The translations under genes and the position numbers were made by a program. DNA of 64,000 nt from Neobacillus mesonae (GTDB taxonomy: Bacteria; Bacillota; Bacilli; Bacillales; Cytobacillaceae). The notes beneath the pieces were generated by a model, which worked only from the letters and a program-made list of their open reading frames with translations, was not told the DNA's origin and searched no databases. Shown one piece after another: positions 44,326-52,860 of this stretch (positions within the stretch are counted from its first letter, which is position 1; each line of letters starts with the position of its first letter). The stretch spans positions 1-64,000 of the forward strand of contig NZ_JAMBNQ010000012.1 of NCBI RefSeq assembly GCF_023715155.1. Direction: 5' to 3'.

Positions 44326-47163
44326 ATGATGAATAGACCAGCCCAAGAAAACCAACTTAACTTAAAAGATTTCCTTGGTCCAAATCTAGGCTATTTAATT
44401 GATCAATTTGAAAAATTCAAACAGGATCCGCTATTAGTTAATGATGAAATGAGAGAATTGTTTTCAGGAATGACGGAATCTGATTTTTTGGATTTACAGA
44501 CAGCGGTTCCAAAAAATGAACCACTGCAGCAGACGGTTGTTAATGAAAAAATGTATTCTGCTATCCTTCTTGCTGATCAAATCCGAACTTATGGACATTT
44601 GGCTGCTAATATTCGTCCTTTGGGAGATTACCAGCCTGACCGGACCCATATAGAGCCTGCGGCCTTTGGGCTGACGGATGATGACCTGCGGAAGCTGCCT
44701 GCTTCTGTTGTCTCTAAAGATGCTTCATTAGCAAATAAGACAGCTTATGATGCAATTGAATATTTAAAACAAGTTTATACAGGCACGATTACGTATGAAT
44801 TTGATCATGTCCATGATATGAAAGAGAGAAATTGGCTGATTGAAAGAATTGAAAATAGGAGTCAGCAGCCAAACTTCTCAAGAGAGAAAAAGCTAAAAAT
44901 ATTAAACAGGCTTACAGAAGTTGAGGAGTTTGAAAAGTTTCTTCATAAAACCTATGTAGGTCAAAAACGATTTTCTATTGAGGGACTAGATATTATGGTT
45001 CCAATTATTGATGAAATCGTTTCCGAAGCAGTAAATAACGGTGCTGATACAATTAATATTGGGATGGCGCACAGAGGAAGATTGAATGTGCTTGCCCATG
45101 TATTAAGTAAGCCTTATGAAATGATTTTTGCAGAATTTCAACATGCACCCAATAAAGATCTTGTGCCTTCAGAGGGTTCAACAGGAATTAACTTTGGATG
45201 GACAGGTGATGTCAAATATCACCTTGGTTTGAATCGAGAGCTTATTAAAGGCGACAATAAAAAATCTGTGAAAATCACACTTGCTAACAATCCGAGCCAC
45301 TTAGAATTTGTTGGCCCAGTGGTAGAAGGATATACCCGTGCAGCTCAGGACCAAAGAAAAAAGGCAGGCTATCCAGATGAAAATCATAATTCTGCCCTTG
45401 CTCTCTTAATCCATGGAGATGCAGCTTTTCCTGGTGAAGGAATTGTCGCCGAAACATTAAATTTGAGCCGCTTACATGGATTCCGTACTGGCGGGACTAT
45501 TCATATCATCGCAAATAACAGAATCGGTTTTACAACAGAATCGTATGATTCACGTTCAACCCGCTATTCCAGTGACCTTGCGAAAGGATTTGAAATTCCA
45601 ATTATTCATGTGAATGCAGATGATCCAGAAACCTGTATTAATGCCGCATTAATTGCAGCTGAATATAGGACTTTATTCCATAAAGATATTCTAATTGATT
45701 TAATTGGATACCGCAGATTCGGTCATAATGAGATGGATGAACCGATGACAACAAATCCAAAGACATATATGCTTGTTCAAAAACATCCGACGGTAAAAGA
45801 GATTTATAGAAAGAACTTATTATCTGCAGGTATCACTAATGAACAAGAAGTAAATGGTCTTCAAGCTGCTGTCATTGAAAGATTGCAGGCAGCACATAAG
45901 CAGGTCGCGGCAGTGAAAAAAGATAATAAATTAGATCTTCCTGAACCGCCGAACTTTAATTGCAATAAGCTAAGCATTGAAACGAGCGTTCCACTTGAAT
46001 CATTGAAAAAACTGAATGAAGAATTGCTTCAATGGCCTGAGAATTTTCATGTATTCAGTAAATTAGCTAAGATATTAAAAAGGCGTACTACAGCATTTGA
46101 TGAAAAAGGGACTATTGATTGGGCATTGGCTGAATCGCTGGCATTTGGTTCTATTTTGTCAGACGGAACACCGATTCGATTCACTGGACAGGATACGGAG
46201 CGGGGAACTTTCGCACATCGAAATCTTGTGCTTCATGATGAACAAACAGGGGAAACATTCCTTCCGCTGCACAATATATCATCATCAAATGCATCGTTTG
46301 CAATTTATAATAGTCCATTAACTGAAGCAGCTGTTGTTGGTTTTGAATACGGTTATAATGTGTTTTCACCAGAAACATTAGTAATTTGGGAAGCACAATT
46401 TGGTGATTTTGCTAATGCTGCACAAGTTATGTTTGATCAGTTTATTTCGGCTGGCAGAGCAAAATGGGGTCAAAAATCCGGGCTTGTTATGCTGCTTCCT
46501 CATGGATATGAAGGACAGGGGCCGGAACATTCAAGTGCAAGACCAGAGCGCTTTTTACAAATGGCTGCAGAAAAGAACTGGACGGTTGCAAATGTTACAA
46601 GTGCTGCGCAATATTTCCATCTGCTGAGACGTCAAGCAGCATTATTAAACAAAGAGGAAGTAAAACCACTCGTATTGATGTCGCCTAAAAGCTTGTTAAG
46701 AAACCCGCTTGTAGCATCAACTGGTATGGAGCTAAGCAATGGAAAATTCGAATCTGTTTTAGAACAATTTAAATCTGAAAGAGATAATTCAAAAGTAGAA
46801 CGTTTGGTACTTTGTTCCGGTAAAATCGCAATTGATCTTGCCCAGCAAGTTGGAAATGGTGATGGATATGAATGGCTTCAGATCATGAGACTAGAAGAAA
46901 TCTATCCATTCCCAACTAACCAATTAACAAAGCTTTTTGCAAAATATCCAAATGTGAAGGAAGTTTATTGGCTGCAGGAAGAACCTAAAAATATGGGAGC
47001 TTGGACTTTCGTAGAACCGAGGATTAATCGACTTATTACAAACGGCATTAAAGTAGAATATATCGGCAGACGCCGGCGCTCAAGTCCTTCTGAAGGGGAG
47101 CCAAATATTCACAAATCAATCCAATCTAAGATTTTAACTATTTCATTAACCAGAAGTGTTTAA
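44326..47163 (+). CDS. odhA: 2-oxoglutarate dehydrogenase E1 component
   Basis: A 945-residue thiamine-diphosphate enzyme of the TCA cycle. MAHRGRLNVLAHVLSKP, GDAAFPGEG (ThDP/Mg site), GFTTESYDSRSTRYSSDLAKGFEIPIIHVNADDPE and the C-terminal SSRPERFLQ-like stretch (HSSARPERFLQ) are characteristic. Length matches B. subtilis OdhA (944). GAAGGGGG lies before two adjacent ATGs; I use the first. It is 13 bases from odhB. Confidence 0.97.
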   Translation: MMNRPAQENQLNLKDFLGPNLGYLIDQFEKFKQDPLLVNDEMRELFSGMTESDFLDLQTAVPKNEPLQQTVVNEKMYSAILLADQIRTYGHLAANIRPLGDYQPDRTHIEPAAFGLTDDDLRKLPASVVSKDASLANKTAYDAIEYLKQVYTGTITYEFDHVHDMKERNWLIERIENRSQQPNFSREKKLKILNRLTEVEEFEKFLHKTYVGQKRFSIEGLDIMVPIIDEIVSEAVNNGADTINIGMAHRGRLNVLAHVLSKPYEMIFAEFQHAPNKDLVPSEGSTGINFGWTGDVKYHLGLNRELIKGDNKKSVKITLANNPSHLEFVGPVVEGYTRAAQDQRKKAGYPDENHNSALALLIHGDAAFPGEGIVAETLNLSRLHGFRTGGTIHIIANNRIGFTTESYDSRSTRYSSDLAKGFEIPIIHVNADDPETCINAALIAAEYRTLFHKDILIDLIGYRRFGHNEMDEPMTTNPKTYMLVQKHPTVKEIYRKNLLSAGITNEQEVNGLQAAVIERLQAAHKQVAAVKKDNKLDLPEPPNFNCNKLSIETSVPLESLKKLNEELLQWPENFHVFSKLAKILKRRTTAFDEKGTIDWALAESLAFGSILSDGTPIRFTGQDTERGTFAHRNLVLHDEQTGETFLPLHNISSSNASFAIYNSPLTEAAVVGFEYGYNVFSPETLVIWEAQFGDFANAAQVMFDQFISAGRAKWGQKSGLVMLLPHGYEGQGPEHSSARPERFLQMAAEKNWTVANVTSAAQYFHLLRRQAALLNKEEVKPLVLMSPKSLLRNPLVASTGMELSNGKFESVLEQFKSERDNSKVERLVLCSGKIAIDLAQQVGNGDGYEWLQIMRLEEIYPFPTNQLTKLFAKYPNVKEVYWLQEEPKNMGAWTFVEPRINRLITNGIKVEYIGRRRRSSPSEGEPNIHKSIQSKILTISLTRSV

Positions 47164-47176
47164 GGGGGTAATATAA

Positions 47177-48439
47177 ATGGCTGAGATTAAAGTACCTGAA
47201 TTAGCAGAGTCAATTACGGAAGGAACCATTGCGAAATGGCTGAAAAATGTTGGTGAACATGTAGAACAAGGGGATTACCTTATTGAGCTTGAGACAGATA
47301 AGGTTAATATAGAAGTAATTTCCGATTATTCTGGTACTCTGACAGAACAGAAATTTGAAGAAGGGGATACTGTCACTGTAGGTGAGACGATTGCCATTGT
47401 AGACGAAACAGGTGCAGGTGCAGTTCCTTCAGTAGCAAGTAAACCACAAGAAGAGCCGGTTGAAGCGGCGAAACCATCCGCAGCACCAGCAGTAAATGTA
47501 AGCAGTCCTGCTAATGTACAAAAAGAGAAAAGCGATAATGAACCTTTGCAGCGTCCAATTGCATCACCAGCGGCGAGAAAACTAGCAAGGGAAAAAGGAA
47601 TTAATTTGCAGGAAATTCCTACTACTGATCCGTTAGGAAGAGTTCGCAAGCAAGATGTTTCCTCATTTGAGAAGGGGAGCAGTCAAAAGCCAGCCTCTGC
47701 GAAAGCGGGTACACCACCAGTTGTCGAAGACAGCTCAAAACCTGTTGTTTATGAAAGAATGTCAAGAAGACGGCAAACAATCGCAAAGCGGCTGGTAGAG
47801 GTTACAAATACAGCAGCCATGCTGACTACTTTCAATGAGATTGATATGACCGCGGTAATGGATTTAAGAAAACGCTGGAAAACCCAATTTGCTGAGGAGC
47901 ATGATGTCCGTCTGGGATTTATGTCATTCTTTACTAAAGCTGTTGTTGCAGCATTAAAGAAATTCCCGCATATAAATGCTGAGATTCAGGGTGACCAATT
48001 ATTAGTCAAAAAGTATTATGATATTGGTATGGCCGTTTCAACTGAAGAAGGTTTAGTTGTTCCAGTTGTTAGAGATGCAGATCGTAAATCATTTGCCGAA
48101 ATTGAGGGAGACATTGCACACTTGGCTGAAAAAGCAAGGTCGAATAAGCTTTCATTAAATGACCTTCAGGGTGGTACATTTACCATTACAAATGGCGGTG
48201 TCTTTGGCTCATTGCTCTCAACTCCGATTTTAAATGGACCACAAGTAGGAATTTTAGGCATGCATTCTATTCAATTAAGACCAGTAGCGATTGATAAAGA
48301 TACAATGGAAAATCGACCGATGATGTATGTAGCACTTTCCTATGACCATAGGATTGTCGATGGAATGGAGGCTGTAAGCTTCTTAGTAACCATTAAAAAG
48401 TTATTAGAGGATCCTGAGAAGTTATTGCTGGAAGGATAA
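47177..48439 (+). CDS. odhB: Dihydrolipoyl succinyltransferase (E2) of 2-oxoglutarate dehydrogenase
   Basis: A 420-residue E2 component. The N-terminal lipoyl domain has the lipoyl-lysine motif ETDKVNIEV, then an Ala/Pro-rich linker (90-125), an E3-binding domain ([16 protein letters not shown]) and the catalytic domain with HRIVDGMEA (catalytic His) near the C-terminus. GGGGG precedes the ATG. Terminator follows. Confidence 0.97.
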   Translation: MAEIKVPELAESITEGTIAKWLKNVGEHVEQGDYLIELETDKVNIEVISDYSGTLTEQKFEEGDTVTVGETIAIVDETGAGAVPSVASKPQEEPVEAAKPSAAPAVNVSSPANVQKEKSDNEPLQRPIASPAARKLAREKGINLQEIPTTDPLGRVRKQDVSSFEKGSSQKPASAKAGTPPVVEDSSKPVVYERMSRRRQTIAKRLVEVTNTAAMLTTFNEIDMTAVMDLRKRWKTQFAEEHDVRLGFMSFFTKAVVAALKKFPHINAEIQGDQLLVKKYYDIGMAVSTEEGLVVPVVRDADRKSFAEIEGDIAHLAEKARSNKLSLNDLQGGTFTITNGGVFGSLLSTPILNGPQVGILGMHSIQLRPVAIDKDTMENRPMMYVALSYDHRIVDGMEAVSFLVTIKKLLEDPEKLLLEG

Positions 48440-48445
48440 TTAGTA

Positions 48446-48477
48446 AAACCGCTGAATTTTGTTCAGCGGTTTTTTTT
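48446..48477 (+). terminator. Terminator of odhAB
   Basis: AAACCGCTGAA-TTTTG-TTCAGCGGTTT followed by T run. Confidence 0.92.
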
Positions 48478-48499
48478 AAAAGTCCATCTTTAACTCTTA

Positions 48500-48634
48500 C
48501 TATTGTTTTTTAAGAGGGTTTAATCCCCTTCGTTCTATTTCCTGTTTTAAAATTTTTATCCATTCCTTTTCCTTTCCAGACTTCAATGCATCCCGATAAG
48601 AAAAAACCAATTGCTCGTTACTCATAATTTTCAA
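48500..48634 (-). CDS. Sda-like sporulation checkpoint peptide
   Basis: A 44-residue peptide, MKIMSNEQLVFSYRDALK... to LNPLKKQ. Its pattern (S-[ND]-E-x-L-x-x-S-Y-x-x-A near the N-terminus and EI-x-RR-x-L near the end) follows Sda, a helical hairpin that inhibits the KinA histidine kinase and blocks sporulation when replication is perturbed. AAGGAGG lies 10 bases before the TTG start. Convergent with odhAB. It may be a divergent second Sda rather than the ortholog. Confidence 0.62.
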   Translation of the reverse strand: MKIMSNEQLVFSYRDALKSGKEKEWIKILKQEIERRGLNPLKKQ

Positions 48635-48795
48635 TTTATGAATGCCTCCTTGGAAAATGGATTGAATATTCAGTTTTTATTATTGTAACGGTTTCATTCC
48701 TATTTGAAAACCCCTAAAATCATTTTTTTTGCAAATTTGCTGGTTTATTTTTTAAAAATAGTAAACACATATTTTTTCCTAGGAATATTTCAAGG

Positions 48796-48825
48796 TTGCA
48801 CATCAGGAGTCCTTTTGATTATACT
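48796..48825 (+). promoter_or_regulatory. Sigma-A promoter of the DUF6501 gene
   Basis: TTGCAC, 18 bases, TATACT, about 36 bases before the start codon. Confidence 0.5.
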
Positions 48826-48861
48826 TAAAAAGGTATAAAGAACTTAAGGACGGTGGCAGTT

Positions 48862-49065
48862 TTGATTCATTTAACCTGGCGTGATCGTGAAACAATTAAG
48901 AAAGTAAAATGTATTCATACGAATGCAAAAAAATATATTGTGGATCAGGTTCTTACTGCAGGAAAAGTTTATGATGTAAAAAATGAAACAGAGGAATTTT
49001 ATTACATCATTGATAATTCCGGAAAAGTAGGCGGCTTTTATAAAGAATATTTTCAAGAAATATAA
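48862..49065 (+). CDS. DUF6501 family protein
   Basis: A 67-residue protein: IHLTWRDRETIKKVKCIHTNAKKY, then VYDVKNETEEFYYIIDNSGKVGGFYKEYF. The second block is typical of DUF6501; it looks like a small beta-barrel. Function unknown. The TTG at 48862 follows GGACGGTGG; a GTG three codons earlier is possible. Confidence 0.75.
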   Translation: MIHLTWRDRETIKKVKCIHTNAKKYIVDQVLTAGKVYDVKNETEEFYYIIDNSGKVGGFYKEYFQEI

Positions 49066-49070
49066 AATAA

Positions 49071-49099
49071 AAATGCCCGGAACTGCCGGGCATTTTTAT
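49071..49099 (+). terminator. Bidirectional terminator
   Basis: AATGCCCGG-AACTG-CCGGGCATT followed by TTTATTTT. Confidence 0.85.
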
Positions 49100-49115
49100 T
49101 TTATATTTCATTATG

Positions 49116-49694
49116 TTAACGGGCATCCGGAAACACTCTGCGAATGGTATTGGTAAATTCATCAAAGAAGCCGGATACTGGTTTGCCGTTACGAATGTCG
49201 CTGGCATAATTGTTAAATCGGTCATAAAAATCAGGATTAACTGATACGTAAACACGGTCGATATCATGGTCCACTGATTTAACAGCACGTGAAATTCTAT
49301 TTTCAATATCGGTGGTAAGGCCATTCCGAGAATTTCGGTCTAATTTGGCAGCAACAAAGGCGCTATTCTTCGTAACAATGACGTTGGCACTATCAACATC
49401 AGCAAGATCTGCAACCTTTTTTGCTGCATTATCAGCAACACGCATTTTAGAACGATTATCATATCTAACATCCGTTAAATCATTGTCAAGCCTATTCGCA
49501 TTATCATCAAGTCTGGTATCGCTGACATCTACTCCAGTGATGGCAGGTCCTCCATGATTAGGGGTATTATAATTCACCCTTGCCGGCTCGTTAGCATTTC
49601 GGTTTGCAACATCATCATTTACATTATTATTTGCACAACCTGTTAAATAAAGACTAAAAATCAGAGGTGAGGCCCAAAATATTCCTTTTTTCAT
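49116..49694 (-). CDS. YhcN/YlaJ family sporulation lipoprotein
   Basis: A 192-residue lipoprotein. The signal peptide ends in the lipobox LTGC (near residue 18). An Asn/Asp-rich region (NNNVNDDVANRNANEPAR) precedes the YhcN/YlaJ domain (NAAKKVADLADVDSANVIVTKNSAFVA to YVSVNPDFYDRF). Relatives are inner spore-membrane lipoproteins needed for germination or outgrowth. AAAGGAG precedes the ATG 49694. Confidence 0.88.
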   Translation of the reverse strand: MKKGIFWASPLIFSLYLTGCANNNVNDDVANRNANEPARVNYNTPNHGGPAITGVDVSDTRLDDNANRLDNDLTDVRYDNRSKMRVADNAAKKVADLADVDSANVIVTKNSAFVAAKLDRNSRNGLTTDIENRISRAVKSVDHDIDRVYVSVNPDFYDRFNNYASDIRNGKPVSGFFDEFTNTIRRVFPDAR

Positions 49695-49829
49695 TTTTAT
49701 TTTCACTCCTTTATTTAAGTTGTACATATTTAGCATACCGCTTGGAATAAAATCTATCCTATAGAATAAATGGTAAATCAAATGGATATGGTAAAATGAT
49801 ATATATTTCGGGACATTGGAGTGTTTAAG

Positions 49830-50201
49830 ATGGTATACCTTTTTGTTGGTGTCGGGGGAATGGTGGGAAGTATCATTCGTTATTTGCTTTCTATGGCGGC
49901 TATATCATTATGGAGTTCTGAATTTCCATTTGGAACACTGTTTGTAAACATTACGGGCGCCTTCTTATTAGGCTGGATTACAAATAAATTTGTCTTGCTA
50001 AAAAAACTTCCTCCTCAAATATTGACGGCGCTGACAACGGGAATTATCGGTTCCTATACCACATTTTCTACCTTTTGCTTAGAAACTGTTCGACTAATGA
50101 ATGAAGATCAATATTTATTTTCGTTTTTATACATATTAATCAGCCTTCTTGGGGGACTGGTATTTGTTCGAATCGGATTGAAAATGGGGGAACAGGAATA
50201 A
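49830..50201 (+). CDS. fluC1: Fluoride channel FluC (CrcB), subunit 1
   Basis: A 123-residue, four-helix protein. FGTLFVNITGAFLLG holds the conserved pore Asn, and TTGIIGSYTTFSTF the Phe-box/Na+ site. Tandem with a second copy, the usual arrangement for a heterodimeric dual-topology pair in Bacilli. GGAG precedes ATG 49830. Confidence 0.93.
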   Translation: MVYLFVGVGGMVGSIIRYLLSMAAISLWSSEFPFGTLFVNITGAFLLGWITNKFVLLKKLPPQILTALTTGIIGSYTTFSTFCLETVRLMNEDQYLFSFLYILISLLGGLVFVRIGLKMGEQE

Positions 50202-50220
50202 ATGGGTGGTGAAGAAAAAT

Positions 50221-50580
50221 ATGACAGAGATTTTATTGGTTGCAATTGGCGGTTTTTTTGGAGCAATTTTCCGTTTTATCCTGAGCAGGAAATTAAAAGG
50301 AACAAGCGGTTTTCCTTTTGGAACATTTTCCGTTAATTTGTTTGGGGCCTTTTTATTAGGATTGCTTGTTGGGCTTGAAATTCATGGATATGTTTATACA
50401 CTTTTCGGGGTAGGATTTATGGGGGCTTTTACAACCTTTTCCACATTTATGCTTGAATCTGAACAGCTTAGAATGTCAGGTAAGGACATGGTATTTTTCA
50501 GCTATGTTGTGGCCAGTTTTACCTTGGGAATATGCCTCTTATTCTGCGGCATTATTATTGGAAATCTTTTAGAGATATGA
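50221..50580 (+). CDS. fluC2: Fluoride channel FluC (CrcB), subunit 2
   Basis: A 119-residue partner. FGTFSVNLFGAFLLG and GVGFMGAFTTFSTF are the pore Asn and Phe-box motifs. It starts 19 bases after the first gene and shows different charge distribution (more Arg/Lys at the N-terminus), as expected for opposite membrane orientation in a heterodimer. No fluoride riboswitch was recognised upstream of the pair. Confidence 0.93.
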   Translation: MTEILLVAIGGFFGAIFRFILSRKLKGTSGFPFGTFSVNLFGAFLLGLLVGLEIHGYVYTLFGVGFMGAFTTFSTFMLESEQLRMSGKDMVFFSYVVASFTLGICLLFCGIIIGNLLEI

Positions 50581-50617
50581 AAAGGAAGCACCGGTAACGT
50601 AACGATGCTTCCTTTTT
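50581..50617 (+). terminator. Bidirectional terminator
   Basis: AAAAGGAAGCA pairs with TGCTTCCTTTTT; between fluC2 and the convergent yidC2. Confidence 0.75.
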
Positions 50618-50618
50618 C

Positions 50619-51401
50619 TTACTTAGGTTCAGCCTGTGCCGTCGGCTGTTTGCGATATAATTTATGACCGATATAAGTTTGAATCGTCAGGAATGTTCCC
50701 CCAACAACCCAGTAAAGCGGAAGTGCAGCAGGTGCACTAAAGGAAAACATAACAATCATTAAAGGAGAAAGAAGTCCCATAAATTTCATTTGATCCTGCT
50801 GTTGTTTTGGCATACTAGATTGAGAAATCTTAAATTGAAAATAATAAACAAGTCCTGCAATAATTGTCAAAACAATATCAGGTTTTCCTAAACTAAACCA
50901 TAAAAATTGATGGGTGGCAATGTCTTTGGAACTGCGAATTGCATAATAAAAAGCGGTAAGTATAGGCATCTGAATCAAAATTGGCAGACAGCCCATATTG
51001 AGCGGGTTCACGCCATGCTTTTGGTAAAGGCCCATCATTTCGGCTTGCAGCTCTTGTTTCTTTTTAGGATCCTTTTCCGCCTTCATTTTCTTTTGAATGA
51101 CATCCATCTCAGGTTTCAGTGCATCCATTTTTTCTTTCATATGCATTTGATTTTTATACTGTTTAAGCATTAAAGGCATTAAGGCAAGTCTAATAACCAG
51201 CGTAACGATAATAATGGCTAGACCATAATTTCCATTGAATAAATCGGCTGTTGACTTAATGATAAATGAAAACGGCCCGACAAAATAGTGATGGAAAAAT
51301 CCTGTGTTGTTTCCGTTTTGCTGTGTAGAACAGGCAGACAATAATAAGGTTGTCGCCATTAATAGCATTATTGTAATAAATGATGATTTCCTTGTTTTCA
51401 T
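50619..51401 (-). CDS. yidC2: YidC/OxaA membrane insertase, lipoprotein type (YidC2)
   Basis: A 260-residue insertase of the YidC/Oxa1/Alb3 family. A lipoprotein signal (LLSACSTQ) gives an acylated N-terminus; then five helices with the conserved hydrophilic-groove Arg in LVIRLALMPLMLKQYKNQM, an amphipathic charged loop (EKMDALKPEM...KKMKAEKDPKKK) and the LPLYWVVGG end. It has good AGGAGG spacing. A MifM-like gene lies upstream, so this is the inducible second YidC paralog (YqjG role), made when the main SpoIIIJ/YidC1 falls short. Confidence 0.92.
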   Translation of the reverse strand: MKTRKSSFITIMLLMATTLLLSACSTQQNGNNTGFFHHYFVGPFSFIIKSTADLFNGNYGLAIIIVTLVIRLALMPLMLKQYKNQMHMKEKMDALKPEMDVIQKKMKAEKDPKKKQELQAEMMGLYQKHGVNPLNMGCLPILIQMPILTAFYYAIRSSKDIATHQFLWFSLGKPDIVLTIIAGLVYYFQFKISQSSMPKQQQDQMKFMGLLSPLMIVMFSFSAPAALPLYWVVGGTFLTIQTYIGHKLYRKQPTAQAEPK

Positions 51402-51452
51402 ATTTCCTCCTAAAATGTGTGTTTTAAATTAAAGTGAAAATAGGAGTGAAAT
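51402..51452 (-). promoter_or_regulatory. Hairpin sequestering the yidC2 Shine-Dalgarno sequence
   Basis: On the reverse strand, ATTTCACTCCTA (51441-51452) at the end of the upstream open reading frame can pair with TAGGAGGAAAT (51402-51412), which contains the yidC2 ribosome-binding site; only one bulged A breaks the stem, and the loop is 28 bases. A ribosome stalled near the end of the upstream frame would open the stem and expose the site. This is the layout known for MifM-yidC2 in B. subtilis. Confidence 0.78.
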
Positions 51453-51722
51453 AGGTTCTTCAGAATCATCCTGTGGACATTCTTTTTTTCGTATATATTT
51501 AATAATTCGTGTTAAAATAATGCTTCCAAGCGGGCGATTTTGTTTTTTTAAAAAAAACATTGGATGAATTATTTTTGTGTTTTTGGCGTAAGATGCAGTG
51601 CCGTTAACCGAATACTCCACACCCCAAACCCAGAAGTATTTAAGGATTAATCCTAAATATATACTGACATACAATGCATTTAAAGTATTAATATCAGAGT
51701 GATCAATGAGTATCTGAAACAA
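51429..51722 (-). CDS. mifM: MifM-like YidC-monitoring arrest peptide
   Basis: A 97-residue leader protein. One transmembrane helix (ALYVSIYLGLILKYFWVWGV) is followed by a polar linker, a helix with RIIKYIRKKE and a C-terminal acidic, hydrophobic stretch DDSEEPISLLFSL. B. subtilis MifM (95 residues) has the same plan: helix, RITTWIRKV and an acidic arrest segment (DEEDAGSLLL) before the stop. The end of the frame overlaps the yidC2 SD-sequestering hairpin. The TTG at 51722 sits after AGAGGTG; a GTG nine bases upstream is inside that site. Arrest activity is inferred. Confidence 0.72.
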   Translation of the reverse strand: MFQILIDHSDINTLNALYVSIYLGLILKYFWVWGVEYSVNGTASYAKNTKIIHPMFFLKKQNRPLGSIILTRIIKYIRKKECPQDDSEEPISLLFSL

Positions 51723-51789
51723 AAATTTCACCTCTAATCATAAAGCGGAAAATTCTGCGTAAACAGGTACAGTTTGTTCCTGCGATAAT

Positions 51790-52012
51790 TATTTCTTAGT
51801 AGATTTCCTTAACGGTCAGTCCCGGCAAGTACAAGTTGTGCCGGCAGAACAAGGTGCTCTTCCTTCTTTAGACGGACTAGCTTGTGACCTCAGTCTGCTA
51901 AAAAGCAGTTTATTCGAGGATGAAAACTGGCTGGGCACTTCGGGGTATAGCCTGACGCTTTTCCTTCGTGCGAGACGATACTTAAGAAGCCTTCCTTGTG
52001 GAGCTGGACAAT
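51790..52012 (-). repeat. Bacillus-type intergenic repeat (GTCCAGCTCCA family), full copy
   Basis: On the reverse strand it begins TTGTCCAGCTCCA and ends near ACTTGTACTTGCCGGG, followed by ACTGACCGT. It shares CAGCC-x-TTTTCATCCTCGAATAA-like blocks with the partial copy at 60.9 kb. No gene is supported in the 470-base gap other than this. Confidence 0.6.
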
Positions 52013-52166
52013 TTTTAAAGATTTCTCTTGTTTAAGTCAATGATAAGAGTATATAAGAGATTAAAGAAATAATCAATTTTTAATTTCTTGGAAATATTAA
52101 TATCAGTTAGTGTATTAGACATTTATCCAAGTATTTTTGGGTAATTATTATTTTACAAAAGAAAAA

Positions 52167-52192
52167 ACAGAAGGAATATTTTCTTCTGTTTA
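52167..52192 (-). terminator. Terminator of the cupredoxin gene
   Basis: Reverse strand: AAACAGAAG/CTTCTGTTT stem followed by T-rich TTTTC. Confidence 0.75.
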
Positions 52193-52642
52193 GTTAACAA
52201 CAATATAAGCAATCATTGGACCATTATGCTCTCTGTTTGAATGGGTCTCGCAAATTAAACGGTATGTTCCTTCTTTGTTAAATTGAAGAGGGATCATTGT
52301 TTCTTCTCCTTTTTTAACGACTCCTTTAATATCAGTTCCTTCAATATGAAATGGGTGCTGTTCACCGTTAATTCCGCTTATATATAACTGTACCTTTTCC
52401 CCTTTCTCTATAGAAATGGTTCCTGGGTCCCATCTATAAGCCTCAAGCTGTTTTCCATTTTTCATGGTTGTTTTAAATTCTGCAGTTATCATATGAATCT
52501 CCCTTATCCCATCTTCTGACTGCTGGTTAAAAACAGTCGCATCTCCCGCCTTCAGCACAAACCATGCTGAAATCGCAGCCAGCATAATTCCAACAGCTAA
52601 AAAGAAGATGAAAGTTTCTTTCTTAAAAACTAGAAACTTCAT
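52190..52642 (-). CDS. Membrane-anchored cupredoxin-domain protein
   Basis: A 150-residue protein with one N-terminal signal anchor (FIFFLAVGIMLAAISAWFVL) and a cupredoxin domain. Possible copper ligands are the His in HPFHIEG and the Cys-x-x-His...Met of CETHSNREHNGPM, the pattern of a type-1 or CuA-like centre. It faces outward. It lies alone; a SCO protein encoded 8 kb away could serve it or cytochrome oxidase. AAAAGGGGGC precedes the ATG. Electron-transfer or copper-handling role is inferred. Confidence 0.75.
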   Translation of the reverse strand: MKFLVFKKETFIFFLAVGIMLAAISAWFVLKAGDATVFNQQSEDGIREIHMITAEFKTTMKNGKQLEAYRWDPGTISIEKGEKVQLYISGINGEQHPFHIEGTDIKGVVKKGEETMIPLQFNKEGTYRLICETHSNREHNGPMIAYIVVN

Positions 52643-52801
52643 ATATTTAGCCCCCTTTTATAATTTGTCCTCTTCTATTCTTATGCAGGGGCAGGCAGGA
52701 AACTTGTCTCCTTTTTTCAAATTCTTCGCGCAGGTAAAAAAATAAGGGGTGATTGAACAATGTAAAAGCTGTCAAAAATAATAGACAAAGGAAATATTTC
52801 T

Positions 52802-52829
52802 TTGTTTTTCCTGTTGAAACGTATATAGT
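52802..52829 (+). promoter_or_regulatory. Possible sigma-A promoter of mprF
   Basis: TTGTTT, 16 bases, TATAGT, about 32 bases before the start codon. Weakly supported. Confidence 0.4.
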
Positions 52830-52860
52830 GGAGTCAGGAACTAAAAAATAGGTGGTTTTC

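Noticed and set aside
49781..49829. Fluoride riboswitch
   Set aside because: The short upstream region lacks the conserved pseudoknot pattern.
51838..52035. 65-codon forward frame
   Set aside because: Product of the GTCCAGCTCCA repeat read on the wrong strand.
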